Assembly: GCA_028641055.1 (NCBI GenBank)
Contig: CM054063.1
Span: 51,337,827-51,401,826, forward strand
Direction of reading: 5' to 3'
DNA length: 64,000 bases
DNA from: Alopecurus myosuroides
Taxonomy: Eukaryota; Streptophyta; Magnoliopsida; Poales; Poaceae
In this document: positions 58,499 through 64,000 of the stretch, piece by piece
Numbering within the stretch: position 1 is the first letter of the stretch
Layout of the letters: every line of letters begins with the position of its first letter
The notes under the pieces: model-generated
What the model saw: the letters and a program-made list of their open reading frames with translations, nothing else
Database searches by the model: none
Told to the model about the DNA's origin: nothing
Translations under genes and position numbers: made by a program

Positions 58499-60029
58499 TG
58501 ATACGTGCATTTTATATCATCATTTATACCCTCCATATAGGCATTATTGGGATGTTTTATCAATGTTATGTCATTGTTTTGCATGTTTTAGATGATTTTA
58601 TGGGACTTTCCTACAAATTCCCTATTTTTGGTATTTAATTTTTGGGTGTCAGAAAACACATGTTTTCATGTTTTTGATGTTTCAGGAGCTACAGGTATCC
58701 AAATTGCGAAAGGAAAGAAATCCTGTCAGTTTTTCTTCGGGAGAAAGGCCGTGGGCACAAGACACAAAGGAGGAGGGCCAGGAGGCCCAAAAGGGGGTAG
58801 CCCACGCGGACAGATTCCCTGGCCGCGTGTGGGCCCCCCAAATGGGCCCACAACACCTCCTCCTCGAGGTCTTTTTGCTGACGACTCCGTCTTCCCCGAA
58901 AACGAACACCCTAATTTTCCCGAGACGAGACGGAGCCGCCAAGGCGGCGAAACTCTCGAAACTCTCCGTGGGGGAGACAGATCCTGCTGCTCCGGAGCTC
59001 CGGAGAAGGGGGAAATCATCCCCATATTCATCCCCATCTCCTCCTTGGCGTGGGAGGAGGCATCTCCATCACCATCCTCACCAGCACCTGCATCTCCACC
59101 ATCACCATCACCGTGATCCACTCCGTTCCCCTCATAGTTTGATCATTGCTACACCCTAGATACGTGTTATTGTACTCCGTTGCATGTTTGGGATTGAGTA
59201 CTTGTCATTATTTGGTGGTGGATCCATTGTTTCAGATTGTGTTGTACCACATATGTCACCATACATGATCATGTTTGCACGTTGTGAGTAGTTCCCGCAT
59301 GTTCCTGAGGGCATAGGATGAATTGGCCATGATTTGTTACATAAGATGAGTTGTTATTTGGTCTAGTATTTATCTTTTATGTGATTCTATGATGGTGTTG
59401 TACGAACATCGACTGTACAACACTTCACCTACATGGGCTCATAGGAGAACACCGTAGTGTAGTGACGTGATGATGTCTTTAGGTGACAGGAACTTGAGAC
59501 AAAGTCGTTGAATTGCATTATGAGGGTACTTGTATCGGGGACCTTAGAGCATAAGGCTATGGTGGGACATCATGTCTTAATAATTCTCGTGCTGTCATTT
59601 AATTGGCCACGTGATCCATCATAAGGGGTGATAGTTTATTTATTTAGCTATTCCTATTTGTGGCTCCGTCCGAAGAAGATTAAAACTAGACAAGATATAC
59701 AAACATGTTATGCAACGAATCACTATGCCAGCTAAATCCGTGCAGCCCTCGGGAACGTTTTCCACATATAAGACACAAACACACACTTGAGCTTGTTCTC
59801 TTGCGCATTAGAGGATTGGGCTTTGTCTCTCATTGAGACCTACTACTTGCTGCAATTTACTTTCCGCATTTTACTTTACTTGCACTACACAATTAAAACA
59901 CAAAAACAACTGTTGCTTTTATTATTCCTTTGCTATTCTACTTACCAGTTCCTTCTGCTCCTCGTGGGTTCGACAACCTTTCTAATTCGAAAAGTACTAC
60001 AATTGATCTCCTGCACTTGGGAGCCATCA
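58499..60029 (+). repeat. Athila-like 3' LTR
   Basis: 1,531 bp, TGATACGTGC to GAGCCATCA, followed by ATCAT. Differs from the 5' LTR at visible scattered sites (for instance near 58526, 58583, 58618, 58640). Confidence 0.92.
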
Positions 60030-60034
60030 ATCAT

Positions 60035-61445
60035 TAAACTGGTTCACTTGATTATTTGTTGTTGTTTTGAGATATTAATTTGTTTAATGGTAAACTTTCT
60101 GGTTTATTAGAGTAAAAACAATTAATTGTTGGTCTAGAAGCTTGAAACTGTGCCACACTTAAATAACCAGTTGATGGGATAATGGTATATGACTTCCTTT
60201 GATGATAGCAATCGTAATGGCTTTTTGTTATGCGCTACGGTCGCGGTAGCTAACGGTGACTTGTCACTGCCACGAACCCTCTTGGAGTGATTTTCATTAT
60301 GCCTTGTGATATCATGATTTTATTTGGAATCTTTTAACTTGTTAGTTCTATGTTGCGGTTTTCTGCACTTCCACCATCCATATTTGCTAGCCTCTTCGGT
60401 ACTGTGCATTGCTCATTCTCACATCGAGAGTTGGTGCAAACTTCGCTAGTACATCCAAACCCCGTGGGAGAACTTTGTTCTTCTACACATAAGCCAAAAT
60501 TTATCTTCCTCAAAACAACCACCATACCTACCTACCATGGCATTTCCATATCCATTCCGAGATATATTTCCATACAACATCCATCATCATTATGTTACTT
60601 GTCAAACTTCATTGTTATTTTGCATACTGCTACACTGGCAGGAGCATTTTGTTTTATTCATCAGAGATATTTCAGTTTGAGTTATGAGTACTAAAAGTGT
60701 GTTTATTCATTGTAAAATAGAGTGTTGCCCTACCAGTGAGGTTATATATAAAAAAATAAAGAAAATAAAAGGCCCAAAGAGAAAGGGAAAAAAGAGGCAA
60801 ACGAGAGAAAATAAAGAGAGAGGGGGCAACACTAGTATCATTTATTCCACACTTGTGCTTTGTTTAGCATCATTACTTCAGTTTGGAGAGAGTTTTCATA
60901 TTATGACTTGCATAAATATGTGGGGAACTTACATTGTAGAACTTGGCTTGTATATTCCAATGATGAGCCTCCTCAAAAGAGCTCTAGGTCTTCGTGAGCA
61001 AGCAGGTTGGATGTACCCCCACTAGCTCCATTGGAGAGCTTTCATACAATTATAGCTCTATGCGCATCCGTTGTGTGGAAATCACTACTCCTTGCATAAC
61101 TTCGATTATAAGACTTCCTCTTGTCTAATGATCACTTTTAGTTGTGTGAGACTTTCTTCCATTGACCATCCAAACCCCCCATAATGTTCTTTTAGCCATA
61201 ACATCCTGGTGTGAGGAACCAATACAGAACGCTTGCTTGTTTTAAATGCACATTTATTTGAATGATTTTCCTATGTGCATATTGTTATCACTTGACTTTA
61301 TCCTAATAGGAGTTGTTGTGAGAGTTTGATTCCTTGGATGATTATATTGTTGTTCTTGAAGCTTAAATCATATTTAATATACTTTGCACGGTGGATTGTC
61401 TTTTAGTATTGTTTCATTGAAAGGTTTTACTTTGTTATTACTAAT
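60035..61445 (+). other. Element B internal segment 3
   Basis: AT-rich continuation of B. No reading frame is supported. A purine-rich AAAGAGAAAGGG tract occurs near 60776-60830. Confidence 0.5.
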
Positions 61446-61987
61446 TGTCGATGAGTCGTATCAACAAATCCCTCGGGTGAGCCGGTAGGGTTTCGAGTAG
61501 AGGAACGATGTACGCGCTGGTAATCTTGACGGCTAACAAGGAGGCAAGATTTACCCAGGTTCGGGGCCCTCGTAGAGGTAAAACTCTTACTCATGCTTGT
61601 CTGATATGTATTATGGCGAGATAGTCGAGTTGTTACAATGGCGATGCTATGGTGGCGTGTACGGGGTATCCTGTGTATTGTGTAATCTAGTTGTGGCTTG
61701 TATCTTCCTCTTCTCTTGTCTAGATCGGATCTCCCTTTTTCTCTCCTCCCTCCTGTCTTTATATATGGAGCCAGGAGGGGGTTACATGAGTCCTAGTAGA
61801 CTACGTATAGGAGTTCTTGTCTTGTGATTCAAGAAATCGACTATGGCTTCTTGGACCCGGATGAGCCTTCGAGTGGGCTGTAGCTAGGCCTCTTAGAACC
61901 ATGGGGTAGTCCTCCATAATGGGCTTCAGTGATGGTCCTTAGACCAGGTAGGCCCTCCCAACAGGTCCAGAAGTCATCCCCACGTCA
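61446..61987 (-). mobile_element. Solo LTR (542 bp), Tat-related
   Basis: Minus-strand LTR starting TGACGTGGGG at 61987 and ending CATCGACA at 61446, with perfect target duplication CTAAT (61441-61445, 61988-61992). Shares the downstream block with the Tat LTR at 23562: ATATAAAGxCAGGAG, GGGCCCCGAACCTGGGTAAATC, TCGAAACCCxxxxGG and GAGGGATTTG. No internal domain, so it is the product of LTR-LTR recombination of a related family. Confidence 0.9.
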
Positions 61988-61992
61988 CTAAT

Positions 61993-62172
61993 GGTTTATA
62001 CATTACTCTTTGATATCAACTATAAACCACAGCCTTTATTTATTTGATCCTAGTTTACATGATTTACGTTACTATGATGATCAAGTATACGTTGGTAGCA
62101 TGTCACCTCAGAAATTATGTGTTTTTATAGTTTACCTACTCGAGGACAAGTAGGAACTAAGTTTTGGGATGT
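61993..62172 (+). other. Element B internal segment 4 with PPT
   Basis: Ends in AAGTTTTGGGATGT directly before B's 3' LTR start at 62173, the expected polypurine position. Confidence 0.65.
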
Positions 62173-62179
62173 TGATACG

Positions 62180-63851
62180 TGTTACTCCTTGATGGTGCCT
62201 TGACGGGGAGACTTCTTGATGATGATGAATTTTAAGTCCCCGGAAACGGCGCCAGATATTCTTGTTGCTATTGATGGCGTGTTGGGAACCACAGGAGGAG
62301 GGTGTGATGAGTACAGCAGTAAGAATTTCCCTCAGTTAAGAACCAATGTTATCAATCCAGTATGAGAAAGAGGATCTTCGGAAGGTTGATTCCACTGACG
62401 GTGGTGATGGCGCCTCACCGGTGTCAGCAACAACACGGAACCTGAACACAACACAACCAAAATACTTTGTCCCAATGTTACAGTGAGGTTGTCAATCTCA
62501 CCGGTCTTGCTGAAAACAAAGATTAGACGTATAGTGTGGAAAATGGTGTATGCTTGCAGTAAGTAAAGAAAGCAGCAAATTGTAGTGGTTTGTTTAACAG
62601 TGTAGGAAAATGGACCGGGGTTCATAGGTTCACTAGTGGTGTCTCTCCATAAAAGATAGCATGCTGGGTGAACAAATTACAGCTAGGCAATTGACAAATA
62701 GAGGTTGCACCGTAGTGCACATTCATGACATGATGACTACTATGATATTTAGTGCGGGCATTACAACAATATACATAGACCGGAATCCAACTGCATCTAG
62801 GACTAGTAATCCACCCTCAGGTTATCATCTGAACCCCATTAGGTATTAAGTTGCAAGCAACAGATAATCGCATTAAGCAATGTGTGTAATGTAAGCAATG
62901 ATTATGCACGCGGGCACTCACACCGTTTTTTTCTCCCTAGTGGCAACATCACATCCTCCCCCGTCACGTTTATGTCACTCAAGCACAGGCGAAAAGGAGG
63001 CATGAACCCAACTATCGAGCATAAATACTCCCTCTTGGAGTCACTAGCAACTACTTGGCCAGAGCAACCACTAGCAACGGAAAGCATGCAAGATCACAAA
63101 TAACATATGCAATAAAGACTATAATTAACTTGGCATAAGTTCAATATTCATCGGATCCCAGCAAACACAGCACATAGAATTACATAAGAACAATCTCGAT
63201 CATGTTAGGCAGCTCACGAGATCTAAACATTGAGGCATAGGAGGAGAAGACAACCATCTAGCTACTGCTATGGACCCGTAGTCCAAAGATGAACTACTCA
63301 CGCATCACTCCGGAGGCAGGCATGGTGATGAAGAGGCCTCCGGTGATGATCTCCTCTCCGGCAGGGTGCCGGGAGACAGCTTCAGAACCGCCCTGGTCTA
63401 GAGTTGACGACGACAGCGGCTGCGGAACTTTTTGGGGATTTTTGATCAGGTGCTTAGGGTTTTTCCTTCGGAGGGGAATAAATAGGCGAAACGGCAACGT
63501 CGGTGGGAGACCAGGGGGCCTCACCACCCCCAGGCGCGGCCAAGGGTGGGGCCACGCCTGGCTATGGTGAGCCCACCCTGCTGCCCGTCTTCGACTCCTC
63601 TTCGGACTTCTAGATGCTTTCGGGGAAATAGGAACTTCGGGATTCGTGGGGTCCAATTTCGAGAATATTTTGAGAACAACTTTTCTGAAATAAAAAACTG
63701 TATAAAACAGAGAACTATTACTTGGCATCTTGTTAATAGGTTAGTCACGGAAAACGTGTAAAAAATCTATAAAGAAGGGAGAAAACATGTAGCAATTGGC
63801 ATAATATCAACATGGAACATCAAAAATTATAGATACATTGGAGACGTATCA
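62180..63851 (-). mobile_element. Minus-strand LTR unit inside B's 3' LTR (1,672 bp)
   Basis: On minus it starts TGATACGTCTCCAATGTATC at 63851 and runs to CGCCATCA near 62270, then a PBS-like TGGCGCCGTTTCCGGGGA (about 62253-62236) and some 55 bases of internal DNA to TAACA at 62180. Flanks ATACG (62175-62179) and ATACA (63852-63856) look like a target duplication with one CpG-type change. It therefore seems to be one LTR plus the start of the internal domain, without the second LTR. Confidence 0.65.
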
Positions 63852-63856
63852 ATACA

Positions 63857-64000
63857 TCATAAATGTATCCTAAATTTCTGATGTTTCATTTGTTTTCATG
63901 CCATATTCTACATGTTTTCCTTACACTTTATGTCATTTTTATCGATTTTCTTGGACTAACCTATTGACAAGATGCCACAGAGCCAATTCATGTTTTTTGC
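63857..64000 (+). repeat. Element B 3' LTR, continuation to window edge
   Basis: TCATAAATGTATCCTAAATTTCTGATG corresponds to the 5' LTR from about 36811 and continues in parallel to the end of the window with substitutions. Confidence 0.8.

Larger units (their letters stand above)
49964..60029 (+). mobile_element. Athila-like Ty3/gypsy element with broken pol and a third ORF
   Basis: LTRs 49964-51495 (1,532 bp) and 58499-60029 (1,531 bp); target duplication ATCAT (49959-49963, 60030-60034). The LTRs differ at scattered positions, so this is older than the Tat and LARD-like insertions. Internal order: PBS for tRNA-Asp, gag-protease, a foreign CCGATAA-rich segment, broken RT, RNase H-integrase, a GC-rich third ORF in env position, long non-coding 3' region, PPT. 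Integrase motif [13 protein letters not shown] and the tRNA-Asp PBS point to the Athila lineage. Confidence 0.9.
36804..64000 (+). mobile_element. LTR element B, nested host of four insertions (3' end outside window)
   Basis: 5' LTR 36804-38218, PBS 38229-38246, internal pieces 38219-38991, 48677-49963, 60035-61445 and 61993-62172, then a 3' LTR starting at 62173 (TGATACG), itself split by an insertion and resuming at 63857. The 3' LTR start matches the 5' LTR (TCATAAAxGTATCCTxAATTTCTGATG). Removing the insertions leaves about 3.65 kb of internal DNA with no gag, RT or integrase that I can see, so B looks non-autonomous. Confidence 0.8.

Overview
This is a stretch of grass (Poaceae) nuclear genome, most likely from a Pooideae/Triticeae-type species. 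The evidence is intron-rich plant genes whose protein sequences I recognise as cereal-like, a Stowaway-type MITE with the CTCCCTCC terminus, and a dense nest of Ty3/gypsy LTR retrotransposons of kinds typical of large cereal genomes. No bacterial, organellar or viral genes are visible.

The left third (1-21,700) is a gene island. It holds (i) the 3' eleven exons of a GCP5-like gamma-tubulin complex gene on + (231-3447); (ii) an F-box gene on - (11658-7020) whose only coding intron contains a 3,138-bp element with Stowaway-type terminal inverted repeats, inserted at a TA just inside the 5' splice site; (iii) a small broken unrecognised reading frame (about 12243-12552, +); and (iv) a complete 12-exon MATH-domain gene of the MUSE13/TRAF1 type on - (20608-13262). 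I rebuilt all splice junctions by hand; every one keeps frame and uses GT-AG. A diverged tandem array of about 200-bp units (22300-23316) separates this island from the repeats.

The right two thirds (23,317-64,000) is a nest of retrotransposons. The youngest-looking layer is a complete 12,788-bp Tat-lineage element (23562-36349; TSD CGGAG; LTRs 491/491 identical by eye). It carries gag-protease and RT-dual RNase H-integrase frames separated by one in-frame TAG, plus a tail-to-tail antisense gene. That antisense gene can be spliced from 8 exons into an uninterrupted 988-codon reading frame and has its own TATA box. To its right an LTR element without visible pol (B, from 36804 to beyond the window) has taken four insertions: a 9,680-bp minus-strand element that is 90% LTR (38992-48671; two 4,343-bp LTRs, TSD CCATG), an Athila-like element with several lesions (49964-60029; TSD ATCAT), a solo LTR (61446-61987; TSD CTAAT) and a minus-strand LTR unit inside B's own 3' LTR (62180-63851).

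Host genes and repeats show no functional link except at the F-box gene, where the inserted element changes the splice donor. The most unusual systems here are the intact spliced antisense gene of the Tat element, the TAG-separated pol, the almost-all-LTR element, and the F-box splice-site insertion.
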